In this document: positions 8,696 through 17,220 of the stretch, in pieces
Position numbering within the stretch: the stretch's first letter is position 1
Layout of the letters: each line of letters opens with the position of its first letter
Assembly (NCBI RefSeq): GCF_008831125.1
Contig: NZ_WBKA01000007.1
Location: 33,610 to 97,609 of the forward strand
Length of the DNA: 64,000 bases
From: Pseudoclavibacter caeni
GTDB lineage: Bacteria > Actinomycetota > Actinomycetes > Actinomycetales > Microbacteriaceae
Reading direction: 5' to 3'
Program-made: the position numbers and the translations under genes
Notes under the pieces: model-generated
The model's input: the letters and a program-made list of their open reading frames with translations, nothing else
Databases searched by the model: none
Told to the model about the DNA's origin: nothing

Positions 8696-10006
8696 ATGAC
8701 GACCACATCCGCCGGCGACGCCGGCACCCAGACGGACGCGACGGAGACCCCGCGGGCCTGGACGACCACAGGCCGGCTGCCCGAGGCCGCCCCGCAGTTG
8801 CAGGACATCGAGCGGGCACGGGCGAACATCTCGGCCATCGCGAAGGTCACCCCCATCGAGCGTTCGAAGGCGCTGGGCGAGGAGCTCGGCCACGACGTGT
8901 TCCTCAAATGCGAGAACCTGCAGCGCACCGGCGCGTACAAGGTGCGCGGCGCGTACACGAAGCTGCTCTCGCTCACCGACGAGGAGCGCGCCCACGGCGT
9001 CGTGGCGGCCTCGGCGGGCAACCACGCGCAGGGCGTGGCGCTCGCGGCACGCGAGCTCGGGATCAAGGCGACGATCTTCATGCCGCTCGGTGTGGCCCTG
9101 CCCAAGCTGCAGGCCACCCGCCGCTATGGCGCCGAGGTCGTGCTGGAGGGCGAGATCTTCGACCAGACCCTCGAGGCCGCCCAGCGGTTCACCCGGGAGA
9201 CGGGCGCGACGTTCATCGCCCCGTACGACGACCCGCGCATCATCGCCGGCGCCGGCACGATCGGCCTGGAGATCATCGACCAGCAGCCGGACGTCGAGAC
9301 GGTCGTCGTGCCGATCGGTGGCGGCGGCCTGATCTCGGGCGTGGCCACCGCGGTGAAGCAGAAGGCCGAGCTGCTCGGCCGGCGCATCCGCGTCGTGGGC
9401 GTGCAGGCCGAGCACGCGAGCAGCTACCTGCCCTCGCTGGCCGAGGGGCATCCGACCACGGTGACGGTGCGGCCCACGATCGCCGACGGCATCGCCGTGG
9501 GGCGGCCCGGCGACCTGAACTTCGGCATCGTCCGCGAGATGGTCGACGAGATCGTCACCGTGCGCGACGACGAGATCGCCCGGGCGATCGTGCTGCTGCT
9601 CGAGCGGGCCAAGCTCGTCGTGGAGCCCGCCGGGGCGGCCGCGGCCGCGGCGATCCTCGCCGGACGCGTCCACAGCGCGGGCACCGCCGTGGCGATCGTC
9701 TCCGGCGGTAACATCGACCCGCTGCTGCTGCAGCAGATCATCGAGTACGGGCTCGTCGAGCTCTCCCGCTACGCGACGATCTCGGTCATGCTGCCGGATC
9801 GTCCCGGGCAGCTGGAGATCATCTCGCGCAGTGTCGCCGCGAGCAGCGCGAACGTCGTCGGCGTGCTGCACACCCGGCATGGCCGCGGGCTCGGCATCGG
9901 CGCCGTCGAGCTGCAGATCTCGGTCGAGACGAAGGGCGAGGAGCACCTGCATGAGGTGCTGCAGGGACTGCGCGACATCGGCTACGATCCGCGCGTCGTG
10001 CGCTGA
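8696..10006 (+). CDS. ilvA: Threonine ammonia-lyase (threonine dehydratase)
   Basis: A PLP enzyme that deaminates L-threonine to 2-oxobutanoate and ammonia, the entry step of isoleucine biosynthesis in the biosynthetic form. The Schiff-base Lys is K82 in GAYKVRGAY. The PLP-phosphate loop is PIGGGGLISG (near residue 207), and SAGNHAQGVA is the Asn motif. A single ACT domain (from about residue 360, ISVMLPDRPGQLEIISR) ends the protein. At 436 aa with one ACT domain it resembles the CTN-type/TdcB-like enzymes more than the two-ACT IlvA of E. coli, so it could be catabolic. The start is set by AGGTCAGGAG 6 nt upstream; a 50-residue disordered N-terminus precedes the fold. Confidence 0.93.
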   Translation: MTTTSAGDAGTQTDATETPRAWTTTGRLPEAAPQLQDIERARANISAIAKVTPIERSKALGEELGHDVFLKCENLQRTGAYKVRGAYTKLLSLTDEERAHGVVAASAGNHAQGVALAARELGIKATIFMPLGVALPKLQATRRYGAEVVLEGEIFDQTLEAAQRFTRETGATFIAPYDDPRIIAGAGTIGLEIIDQQPDVETVVVPIGGGGLISGVATAVKQKAELLGRRIRVVGVQAEHASSYLPSLAEGHPTTVTVRPTIADGIAVGRPGDLNFGIVREMVDEIVTVRDDEIARAIVLLLERAKLVVEPAGAAAAAAILAGRVHSAGTAVAIVSGGNIDPLLLQQIIEYGLVELSRYATISVMLPDRPGQLEIISRSVAASSANVVGVLHTRHGRGLGIGAVELQISVETKGEEHLHEVLQGLRDIGYDPRVVR

Positions 10007-10046
10007 CCGGCCGCGCCGTGGTGCGCTGACCGCGGTGCGGGCTGCA

Positions 10047-10092
10047 CATGAAGACGCCCGCCGCCTCAGGGGAGGTGGCGGGCGTCTTCATG
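10047..10092. terminator. Bidirectional hairpin terminator between ilvA and greA
   Basis: Perfect 16-bp inverted repeat with arms CATGAAGACGCCCGCC (10047-10062) and its complement at 10077-10092, separated by 14 nt that contain a further CCTC/GAGG pair. It lies between two convergent genes. There is no clear T-run on either side, as is usual in high-GC actinobacteria. Confidence 0.8.
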
Positions 10093-10149
10093 TCGGGGCG
10101 TCCTCAGGCCCGTGCCCGGTCGGGCAGGCCCGTGCATGTCGGTCGGGGG

Positions 10150-10638
10150 TCAGCCGGCCGTGTACGGCTCGACCGAGAGGATGTCGACGCTGATGGTGCG
10201 CCCGTTCGGCGCGTCGTAGGTGACCGTCTCGCCGGCGCGGTGGCCGGCCACGGCCGCGCCCAGCGGGCTCTCTGTGCTGAAGACCTTGATGTCGCCCGAG
10301 CCGATCTCGCGGTTGCCCAGCAGGAAGCGCAGGTCGCGACCGGCCACCTTCGCGGTGACCACGGTGCCACGGGCCGCCTTGCCGTCCTCGACGGCGACCT
10401 CGCCGACCTGAGCGTCGCGCAGCAGGGCCTCAAGCTCGCGGATGCGGGCCTCGAACTTGCCCTGCTCATCCTTCGCCGCCTGATAGCCGCCGTTCTCGCG
10501 CAGATCGCCCTCGGCTCGGGCCTCCTCGATGCGCTTCGCGATGTCGCGGCGCCAGGGGCCACGCAGCTGGTCCAGCTCGGCCTGCAGGCGGTCGTATGCC
10601 GCCTGAGTCAGCCAGGTGCCCTCTTGCTCGTCAGCCAT
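10150..10638 (-). CDS. greA: Transcription elongation factor GreA
   Basis: A 162-aa protein that rescues backtracked RNA polymerase by stimulating its transcript-cleavage activity. The N-terminal antiparallel coiled coil runs from LTQAAYDRLQAELDQL to about residue 80 and carries the acidic tip EGDLRENGGY that enters the secondary channel. The C-terminal FKBP-like domain (about 85-160) has GTVVTAKVAGRD and SPLGAAVAGHRAGETV. The start at 10638 has AGGAG 8 nt upstream, better than the ATG/GTG three codons earlier. It belongs to the greA-DUF4307-isoprenyl transferase-hemolysin III neighbourhood of actinobacteria. Confidence 0.95.
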   Translation of the reverse strand: MADEQEGTWLTQAAYDRLQAELDQLRGPWRRDIAKRIEEARAEGDLRENGGYQAAKDEQGKFEARIRELEALLRDAQVGEVAVEDGKAARGTVVTAKVAGRDLRFLLGNREIGSGDIKVFSTESPLGAAVAGHRAGETVTYDAPNGRTISVDILSVEPYTAG

Positions 10639-11212
10639 TGCACACACTCCTCTTGGCAGAATGTCGAATGGCCAGTCTACCCCTCAGCCCATCTTGCTGC
10701 CCTGGCACGCCTGGGCGTCTGATCGCCCTTCAACCTGTCTGCTGCCTCGCTTGTCTGGTGCCTCTCAGCCCATCAGACCGCCCAGCAGGTCGCCTGCGGC
10801 GGCCCATGAGTCTTGCCAGGGCCGAGGGCTGAGTCGGCGTGCCCCGACCCTGATTCCGGCGCGCCCCGACGCCGAGAGTGTGGGAATGCCCGTCTCTGGC
10901 GTCCAGGCTGCGCGGTGCCACGCCTGCCATCGGTCTCGGCGGTCATCTGTGCGATGTGGATGCGCCTGGTGTGGGACTGCGTGATGTGGGTGCGCCGGGC
11001 GGGGACGCGTCCTCGACCACGCCACTCGAGTCGTGAGAACCTGGCCGCCGAGTCGTCCCGCGATAGGATCGCCATGGTGTGACGGACGCATCACGACGAG
11101 CGCCGAGGAACACGACGGCATCCACCAGAGCCACGCACGAAGCCCCGTCGCCGGAGAGAGCATGCGCCGGAGCTGTGCCCGCGAGCGGCCCCGTGCCGAG
11201 ACGAGGAGTGAC
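10639..11212. other. Intergenic region, no gene seen
   Basis: This 574-bp space lies between the divergent greA and the DUF4307 gene and should hold both promoters. Reading frames across it lack family motifs and have the composition of shadow frames. GC-rich simple sequence is present, but I see no convincing repeat, RNA or conserved site. Confidence 0.5.
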
Positions 11213-11632
11213 ATGACGCATCCTGTCGAGGACGCCAGCATGGCGACGCTGCTCGAGCAGCGCTACGGCCGCACCCCGCGTCGGCTTTCTCGCCGTGCCT
11301 GGGCTTGGCTGGGCACGATTCTCGTCGTGATCGCGACCGTCGCGGTCGTGGTCTTCGCGGTGAGGCAGCCCTCGTCGGCGGTGAGTGCGAAGACGGCGAC
11401 GTCGGCCGTCGACGCGCAGGGGGATGCGGTGGTCCGGTTCACGCTGAACACGAGCCCCGGCATCGCGGTGCGGTGCGCGCTCGACGCCCGCGGTGAGGGC
11501 CAGGCCCAGGTCGGCTGGAAGTACGTGGATGTCCCCGCCTCCGACGAGCCGACCCGCACGATCACCGAGACCGTTCAGACGTTCCGCCCGGCGCTGGCCG
11601 GTTCGCTGCAGTCGTGCTGGCAGGTGGACTGA
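11213..11632 (+). CDS. DUF4307 membrane-anchored protein
   Basis: A 139-aa protein with a basic N-terminus (LLEQRYGRTPRRLSRRAW), one membrane helix at about 32-52, and an extracytoplasmic beta-rich domain carrying two Cys (VRCALDARG and LQSCWQVD). This is the layout of the actinobacterial DUF4307 family, which sits beside greA and mycothiol conjugate amidase (mca) in mycobacteria. The ATG at 11213 has GAGGAG 4-5 nt upstream. Function unknown. Confidence 0.85.
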   Translation: MTHPVEDASMATLLEQRYGRTPRRLSRRAWAWLGTILVVIATVAVVVFAVRQPSSAVSAKTATSAVDAQGDAVVRFTLNTSPGIAVRCALDARGEGQAQVGWKYVDVPASDEPTRTITETVQTFRPALAGSLQSCWQVD

Positions 11633-11795
11633 TCCGCGTGACCGTGGCCCAAGCGCTGGCTGCCCAGGCGCTGGCGGGGGCGCACCAGCTGATCTGCACG
11701 ACCACGGCATGCCACAGCGGGTCAGGCGCCGCGGCGGGAGGCGCGGGAGCGCTGCACCGCGGGGAGGCCCGCCGCCGCTGTGAGAGACTGGGGGC

Positions 11796-12215
11796 ATGAC
11801 CGTGCTCACCGATGCCGTGTACGCCGCCGTGCCCGTCGCCGACCCCTGGACCGCCGAGACGAGCGTTTCCCCCTCGCCGTCGACCTCGACGGGCGATCAG
11901 CTGCTCGAGCAGGATCAGGACCAGGTCGGCGCCGGCCCCGGGGCGTTCTGGACGGGGTTCATCGCCGCGGTCATCATCCTCGCCCTCGCCGTCGATCTCG
12001 TGCGGCGACTGCGGCGGATGCGCTACCGGCAGCAGGCTCGCATCGAGCTCGCCCGCGAGTACGGAGTCGAGGACGAGGAGTTCCCTGACGGTGCCGAGGT
12101 GCCGCCCGCGGACGAGGACCCGTTCGCCGCGGCCGAGCGCCGTGACCGGGAGCGCGAGGAACGCCGCACCGCCCGTGCCGCACGTCGGGCTGCGCGGAGG
12201 TCGCGTCAGAGCTGA
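11796..12215 (+). CDS. Small single-pass membrane protein with charged C-terminal tail
   Basis: This 139-aa protein has a Ser/Asp-rich N-terminus, one hydrophobic helix (about residues 52-70, FWTGFIAAVIILALAVDLV) and a cytoplasmic tail that goes from basic to acidic and then to an Arg/Glu-repeat end (ERRDREREERRTARAARRAARR). The location matches the small membrane protein next to mca in mycobacteria (the position of Rv1083). A GAGACT hexamer stands 9 nt before the ATG, so it may be leaderless. No catalytic motif is visible. Confidence 0.7.
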   Translation: MTVLTDAVYAAVPVADPWTAETSVSPSPSTSTGDQLLEQDQDQVGAGPGAFWTGFIAAVIILALAVDLVRRLRRMRYRQQARIELAREYGVEDEEFPDGAEVPPADEDPFAAAERRDREREERRTARAARRAARRSRQS

Positions 12216-12288
12216 GGCGCGCGGCAGAGCTGAGCAGCCTGTCCGAGGGCCGCACGGCGCTGAGGTCTGCGCGACACCTCGTCCCGGC

Positions 12289-13071
12289 TCAGGAGCCGAA
12301 GCGACGCTGCCGGCCCGCGTACGAGCGCAGCGCCCGCAGGAAGTCCACTCGGCGGAAGTCCGGCCACAGCACGTCGGCGAAGTAGAACTCGCTGTGCGCC
12401 GCCTGCCACAGCAGGAAATCGCTCAGCCGCTGCTCGCCCGAGGTGCGCAGGATGAGATCCGGATCCGGCTGCGAGCCCGTGTAGAGGTGCTCGCCGATCT
12501 CGGCCTCGCTCACGCCCTCGGCGAAGTCGGCCAGAGTGCGCCCAGCCTGCTGCCACTGCCGGGCGGTCAGCCGCACCGCGTCCACGATCTCGCGCCGGCC
12601 GCCGTAGCCGACGGCGAGGTTGACCTGCATGCCCGTGGCGTCGGCGGTGCGGTGCTGCGCCGACTGCAGGGTCGCGACGAGCTGCTCGGGCAGTCCGTCG
12701 GTGCTGCCGACGTGGCGCACGCGCCAGTCGCTGCACCGGGAGATCTCGTCGGTGAGGTCGATGATGATCTGCACGAGCTGCTGCAGCTCCTCGTGCCCCC
12801 GGTTGGCGAGGTTGTCGGTGGAGAGCAGGTACAGCGTCACGATGCGGATGTCGCGCTCGTCGCACCAGCCGAGGAACTGGCGGATGACGGCGGCGCCGGC
12901 CCGGTGCCCGGTGGCCGCCTTGGAGTTCTGCCGCTCGGCCCACCGCCGGTTGCCGTCGAGGATCACCGCGACGTGCTGGGGCGGGGTCTGGCCCTCGAGC
13001 TCTCGCTCCAGCCGACGCTCGTAGATGTGGTAGAGGAGCGGGATGCGACGCGGATCACTGGGCACTCCCAC
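12289..13071 (-). CDS. Isoprenyl transferase (cis-prenyltransferase, UppS family, short-chain type)
   Basis: A 260-aa cytosolic enzyme condensing isopentenyl diphosphate with an allylic diphosphate in the Z configuration, for decaprenyl/undecaprenyl carrier lipid. Visible family motifs are AVILDGNRRWAE with the catalytic Asp (D39), LYLLSTDN, NLAVGYGGRREI, DLILRTSGEQRLSDFLLWQ and EFYFADVLWPDF. The neighbourhood matches Rv1086, the mycobacterial short-chain Z-farnesyl diphosphate synthase next to hemolysin III, so it more likely makes omega,E,Z-FPP than the full-length carrier. The start at 13071 gives the usual length. Confidence 0.92.
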   Translation of the reverse strand: MGVPSDPRRIPLLYHIYERRLERELEGQTPPQHVAVILDGNRRWAERQNSKAATGHRAGAAVIRQFLGWCDERDIRIVTLYLLSTDNLANRGHEELQQLVQIIIDLTDEISRCSDWRVRHVGSTDGLPEQLVATLQSAQHRTADATGMQVNLAVGYGGRREIVDAVRLTARQWQQAGRTLADFAEGVSEAEIGEHLYTGSQPDPDLILRTSGEQRLSDFLLWQAAHSEFYFADVLWPDFRRVDFLRALRSYAGRQRRFGS

Positions 13072-13183
13072 AACGATACCGAATCGTCATCCGCGTCGAG
13101 AGGATCGCCCGGCGTCAGCGGGGCGGCCGCGCGTAGACTGGCGGGCAGGCGCGCCGCCCGTCGCGCGTCGGGCGGGAGCAGCC

Positions 13184-14101
13184 ATGACCGACACCACGGA
13201 CTCATCGAGGACGGACCCCACAACGGCCGCGGCGTCCGCGCGCCAGAAGGCACCCACCGGAGCGGCGGATACGACCGCGGCGCCCGACCGCGCGGCGCGG
13301 CCCGGCGCACCGCGACCCACTGCGGCGGGCACGGTCCGGGCGGATGCTCGGGGCGCGTCCGTCGTCGCCGAGCGCGTCGCCGCCCACGGCACCGAGGCTC
13401 AGCTCGAGCGCGCCGTGCGGGCGGAGGCGCCCGGGCTGCCGCACCTGCCGATCACCGAGGCGACCCGCAGCGTCCGCGGTGACCGGCCGCTCATGCGTGG
13501 CTGGCTGCATGCGGTGACGTTCCCGCTCGCACTGGCCAGCGGGATCGTGCTCATCGTGCTCGCTCAGGGCGCCGCGGCGAAGGCCGCGTGTGCGGTGTTC
13601 ATGGCCACGTCGATCCTGCTGTTCGGCAACTCGGCCGTCTATCACCTCTTCCCGTGGGGGCCGCGCACGAAGCTCGTGCTCAAGCGCATCGACCACTCGA
13701 ACATCCTGCTGCTCATCGCCGGCACGTACACGCCGCTGAGCATCGAGACGCTGCCCCCGGACAAGGCGCGGCTGCTGCTGACGATCGTGTGGACGGGCGC
13801 GCTCGCCGGCATCCTCTTCCGTGTGCTGTGGATCACTGCGCCGCGCTGGCTGTACGTGGCCATCTACCTGCTGCTCGGCTGGGCGGCGGTGATGTACCTG
13901 CCCGACTTCTTCGCCTCGAATGCGGCCGCCATGATCCTCATCCTCGCCGGCGGGGTGCTCTACAGCATCGGCGCGGTGGTGTACGCGACGAAGAGGCCGA
14001 ACCCCTCACCGCGTGTGTTCGGGTTCCACGAGGTCTTCCACGCGTTCACGGTGCTCGCGTTCGCGTGCCACTGCGTGGCGATCTACCTGGTCACGGTCTG
14101 A
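13184..14101 (+). CDS. Hemolysin III / PAQR-type membrane protein
   Basis: A 305-aa protein whose first 105 residues are disordered and Ala/Thr-rich, followed by seven hydrophobic helices. Family marks include SAVYHLFPW (the helix with the metal-binding His), KRIDHSNILLLIAGTYTPLS, and the late FGFHEVFHAFTVLAFACHCVAI with two more metal-binding His. PAQR-like hemolysin III proteins are Zn-containing membrane hydrolases of uncertain substrate. A TAGACT hexamer at 13134-13139 would give a 40-nt leader with GGGAG before the ATG. The 3' end overlaps the convergent regulator gene by 19 bp. Confidence 0.9.
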   Translation: MTDTTDSSRTDPTTAAASARQKAPTGAADTTAAPDRAARPGAPRPTAAGTVRADARGASVVAERVAAHGTEAQLERAVRAEAPGLPHLPITEATRSVRGDRPLMRGWLHAVTFPLALASGIVLIVLAQGAAAKAACAVFMATSILLFGNSAVYHLFPWGPRTKLVLKRIDHSNILLLIAGTYTPLSIETLPPDKARLLLTIVWTGALAGILFRVLWITAPRWLYVAIYLLLGWAAVMYLPDFFASNAAAMILILAGGVLYSIGAVVYATKRPNPSPRVFGFHEVFHAFTVLAFACHCVAIYLVTV

Positions 14102-15162
14102 CCGGGCGTCGTCTCGGCCGGCGCGTTCGACATGGGGCCCGCCACGTAGCCGATGTGCCGGCCGGCCGCGTCGATCAGATGCCCCGCCCGCTTGGCGAAT
14201 CTGGTGGCCAGCCAGCGGTCGCGGATGCGTGTGCTGGGGAACCGGCGCACGAGCTCGTCCTCGATCGCGTCGACCTCGTCGAGTGACCGCACCCACAGGT
14301 GGATGTACAGGTTCGCCCGGCCGACCATCGTCGCGCACTCGCGCACACTGTGTCGGTGCCGGCGCAGCATCGCGCCGATCGCCGTCAGCTGTGACTGCGG
14401 TGCCTCGACCCAGAGGTCGGCCAGCTGGATGTACCCCAGTCGCTGCTGGTCGAAGTCGATGCGGAGGGCGAGGGCTCGATCGCGCTCCAGCTGGTGCAAC
14501 GCCCGGCTCACCCCGGAGACCGACCGGCCGATCGCCTGTGCGATGTCCGAGACGGTGCGCCGGCCGTCCTCTGCCAGGGAGGCCATGATGTCGCGCTCGA
14601 AGCGGCTCGGCTCGCGGCCGACGGTGTCTCGTCCCGACTGCTGGCGCTCCGCTGCATCGAGCAGCCGCCGCTCGTCGGCTGGGTCCAGTGCGCGCAGTCG
14701 CCAGTCGCCGGGCTGCACATGGAAGCGGCGGATCGGGGTGGTGACGGTGCGCACGATACCGTCCACTCTGCCCAGCTGCTCGCGGGTGAGCCGGTCGAGC
14801 ATCGACCAGGTCGGGGTGGTGACGGTCAGCAGCAGATCGCGGGTGCCGGTCGTGCACTCGATCGTCCAGATGTCGGGGATGCAGGAGAGCGCTCGCAGCA
14901 CAGAGTCACGGTAGCCGGCCTCACAGGACACCTCGATGTAGGCCGTGGACCCGATGGTGGAGAGCCGGCCGGTGAAGCTGTGCGCAGGCTGGCAGGTAGA
15001 CCACACTTCGCCGGCGGTCTGCAGCGTCCGCCAGCGGCGCGAGAGCGTGGACGCATCGGCACCGAGCACCTCGGCGAACTGGGTCCATGGCAGTCGGGGA
15101 GCGACCTGCAGGGCGGCCAGCAGTGGTGCATCCGTGGGACGGAGGAGAGACCTCTGCGGCAT
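14083..15162 (-). CDS. Lrp/AsnC-type regulator with two HTH-ligand modules
   Basis: A 359-aa protein, about twice the length of a classical Lrp (about 150-160 aa). The N-terminal half carries an HTH (LPWTQFAEVLGADASTLSRRWRTLQTAG) plus a RAM-like ligand domain. The second half repeats the pattern: EDGRRTVSDIAQAIGRSVSGVSRALHQLERD and a second alpha-beta domain. Such double AsnC proteins are common in actinobacteria and respond to amino acids. It is transcribed divergently from an amino-acid-binding lipoprotein gene, with a palindrome in between, so control of that gene and autoregulation are likely. Its 3' end overlaps the hemolysin III gene. Confidence 0.88.
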   Translation of the reverse strand: MPQRSLLRPTDAPLLAALQVAPRLPWTQFAEVLGADASTLSRRWRTLQTAGEVWSTCQPAHSFTGRLSTIGSTAYIEVSCEAGYRDSVLRALSCIPDIWTIECTTGTRDLLLTVTTPTWSMLDRLTREQLGRVDGIVRTVTTPIRRFHVQPGDWRLRALDPADERRLLDAAERQQSGRDTVGREPSRFERDIMASLAEDGRRTVSDIAQAIGRSVSGVSRALHQLERDRALALRIDFDQQRLGYIQLADLWVEAPQSQLTAIGAMLRRHRHSVRECATMVGRANLYIHLWVRSLDEVDAIEDELVRRFPSTRIRDRWLATRFAKRAGHLIDAAGRHIGYVAGPMSNAPAETTPGQTVTR

Positions 15163-15188
15163 GGATGGAGATTATCAAATATCTGGCG

Positions 15189-15204
15189 TTCTAACATGTT
15201 GGAA
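15189..15204. promoter_or_regulatory. Candidate operator between the Lrp-type regulator and the solute-binding gene
   Basis: TTCTAACATGTTGGAA is a 16-bp palindrome with one mismatched pair, located 26 bp upstream of the regulator start and 100 bp upstream of the lipoprotein start. The surrounding stretch is AT-rich for this genome (GATTATCAAATATC just before it). This position and symmetry fit a binding site for the divergent Lrp-type protein. Confidence 0.5.
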
Positions 15205-15303
15205 ACACGGAAACGGGATCATCTCACCTGTGCATCGAGGGCGGCGTCCACCGCTGGCCAGTCGGTCACGACGCAGCATTCATTCGGATTCAGGAGGAAC
15301 GAG

Positions 15304-16170
15304 ATGACCATCACCCGCACCATCGCAGCGCTGGGTCTCGCCGCGGCCACGGCCGTGGCACTCACGGGCTGCAGCTCGGACTCGCAGAGCAATGTCGCCG
15401 AGGGCTGCACTCCCGCGCACGAGGGGCTGACGACCGTGACCTCCGGCAAGCTCTCCACGGCGATCGTGGACGCGCCGCCGTACAGTGCGAACACCGATGA
15501 CGGCGACGCTGATGGGCTCGAGGTCGACATCCTGAACAAGCTCGCCGAGATGGAGTGCCTCGACATCACCTACACGCCGTCATCGTTTGCCGGGGCGGTG
15601 CCGCTCATCACCCAGCAGCGCAGCGTGGACATCGCGGCCGGCGCGTTCTACCCGACCGCGAAGCGCAATGAGGTGGCCGACTTCGTCGGGCCGCTGTACT
15701 ACGACAACATGTCCATCGCGACGAAGACCGGGGTGTCGTCAGTGGCGGATCTCGAGTCGATGGACAGCATCGGCACCGTCGACGGGTTCCTGTGGACGGA
15801 GGACCTGCGCACGGTGCTCGGTGACAAGATCCGCACGTACAGCAGCTCGGTGGAGCTCAGTCAGGACATGCTCAACGGCAGGCTCGACGCCGCGATCGAC
15901 TCCGTGGCCACCTCGCAGCTGTATTACAAGGACGATCCGGACATCCAAGTGAAGGTCGCCGACAAGGACGACCGCATCGCCGTCACGGTGAACACCCCGC
16001 AGGTGATCTTCCCCGTCTCGAAGGACAACACTGCGCTGAAGGACGCCCTCGACGAGGACATCGCGACGATGCGCTCGGACGGCACACTCTCGTCGCTCAT
16101 CGCCGATGCGGGCTTCGACACTTCAGCGAACATCCCCGAGAGCGACTCGACGTTGCGGGTCATCGGCTGA
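15304..16170 (+). CDS. Amino-acid-type ABC transporter substrate-binding lipoprotein (orphan)
   Basis: A 288-aa family 3 extracellular solute-binding protein. The lipobox LTGC (Cys about residue 22) marks a diacylglyceryl-anchored lipoprotein. The bilobed domain shows GLEVDILNKLAEMECLDITY, PLITQQRSVDIAAGAFYPTAKRNEVADF and GRLDAAIDSVATSQLYY, the signature of polar amino-acid binders. AGGAGGAACGAG before the ATG is a strong ribosome-binding site. No permease or ATPase follows; the next gene is an opposite-strand pseudogene. It therefore depends on an unlinked transporter or is a leftover. Control by the divergent Lrp-type regulator is likely. Confidence 0.88.
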   Translation: MTITRTIAALGLAAATAVALTGCSSDSQSNVAEGCTPAHEGLTTVTSGKLSTAIVDAPPYSANTDDGDADGLEVDILNKLAEMECLDITYTPSSFAGAVPLITQQRSVDIAAGAFYPTAKRNEVADFVGPLYYDNMSIATKTGVSSVADLESMDSIGTVDGFLWTEDLRTVLGDKIRTYSSSVELSQDMLNGRLDAAIDSVATSQLYYKDDPDIQVKVADKDDRIAVTVNTPQVIFPVSKDNTALKDALDEDIATMRSDGTLSSLIADAGFDTSANIPESDSTLRVIG

Positions 16171-17035
16171 TCGTCGACTGGGGCGGCGGCACTGGGCTGG
16201 GGGCGCCCGACGCCCTGTCGGGGGCCCCAGCCCGCCGATCCGGTGGGGAGGAGCCGCATGGCTAGGCTCATCGCGTCGCCCCAGTACACGGACGAGCCGT
16301 AGGGCACGACCTGCGGAGTCACCCCGCCCTGCTCGTGCATCGGGGCGTCTCCCCTGCCGGTGACGGCGGGCACGCCGCTGTCGAGGGGGGATCCACCAAT
16401 TGGTGTCGCCCCCGGCGGACTCGCCGTACGGCTTCGTGTCGAAGAACGACTTCACCCCGCAGCCGGCGTACGAGGACGAGAGATCACAGCCGATGTCGCC
16501 CGTCGGTGTCTTGATCACGGCGACCTGCGGGCCTCCGGAGGAAGCCACTGTGGTGATCTGCGTGGCGTCTGCCGGTCGTGTGCCGCCGGCCCCGGACCAG
16601 CCCCCTTGACCGGCGCGGTGCCGGAGGAGGCGGAGGAACCCCGGCCGTCTGCCCCTCGTCCGGCGGCAGGTCGCCATCGCGGCGGATCGTCTGCGTTCCC
16701 TCATCCCAGGCGAACGTCGACGTGGCGTGCAGCGAGGCCTCCGCCGTGGTCGCGTCCCACTGTGACCCGGACGTCCCGCCCGACAGCGAGGGCACCTGAC
16801 CGATCCAGCGCTGCAGCGCCTGCGTGCCGGTGAAGTCAGCGCACTGCGCGTCCGACGAGGCGATGACGGCCCACACGGTATGCGCGGGGCGAGCAGGGCG
16901 GGGCCGCGCCGCGCGGATCCGCATCGTGATCGCCCGCTCCACCCGTGTCGCATCGGACAGCGCGCCGGCACCCGCCTGTCGTGCCACGTCGGAGGCCGTG
17001 CGCTGGTGTGATGCGGCCGTCTCGGTCTGCCGCAT
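16171..17035 (-). pseudogene. Secreted/membrane protein gene broken by several frameshifts
   Basis: The minus strand reads as one ancestral protein in successive frames. The N-terminal part (17035 to about 16600) has TVWAVIASSDAQCADFTG and a W/D-rich region ending in a poly-Pro run. The middle part (about 16610-16390) has QVAVIKTPTGDIGCDL, YAGCGVKSFF and TNWWI. The last part (from about 16373) has PAVTGRGDAP and PQVVPYGSSVYWGDA. Frame changes occur near 16600-16620, near 16380 and probably again near 16290. The TPTGDIGCDL...GC pattern with a late VVPYG block resembles actinobacterial secreted proteins of the DUF6636 kind, but this is inference. The exact 3' end is unclear. Confidence 0.65.
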
Positions 17036-17220
17036 GATGCCCCTCGCGATCTGGGGGTGTTCGCCACACGTGCGATGACAGACCTCATTCTATGAGACGG
17101 CTGTGACATTCGCGGTCCGACGGGGAAGGGGCCCATCCTTGCCGCGTGCGTGACCGATGGCGCCGCGTCGTGGGAGACTGGGGCGATGACGGCCATGGCT
17201 CCAGCCCGCGAGGTGCGGCG

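Noticed and set aside
10765..11241. Minus-strand gene (mca) between greA and the DUF4307 gene
   Set aside because: The translated frame has no amidase metal-binding motif and looks like a shadow.
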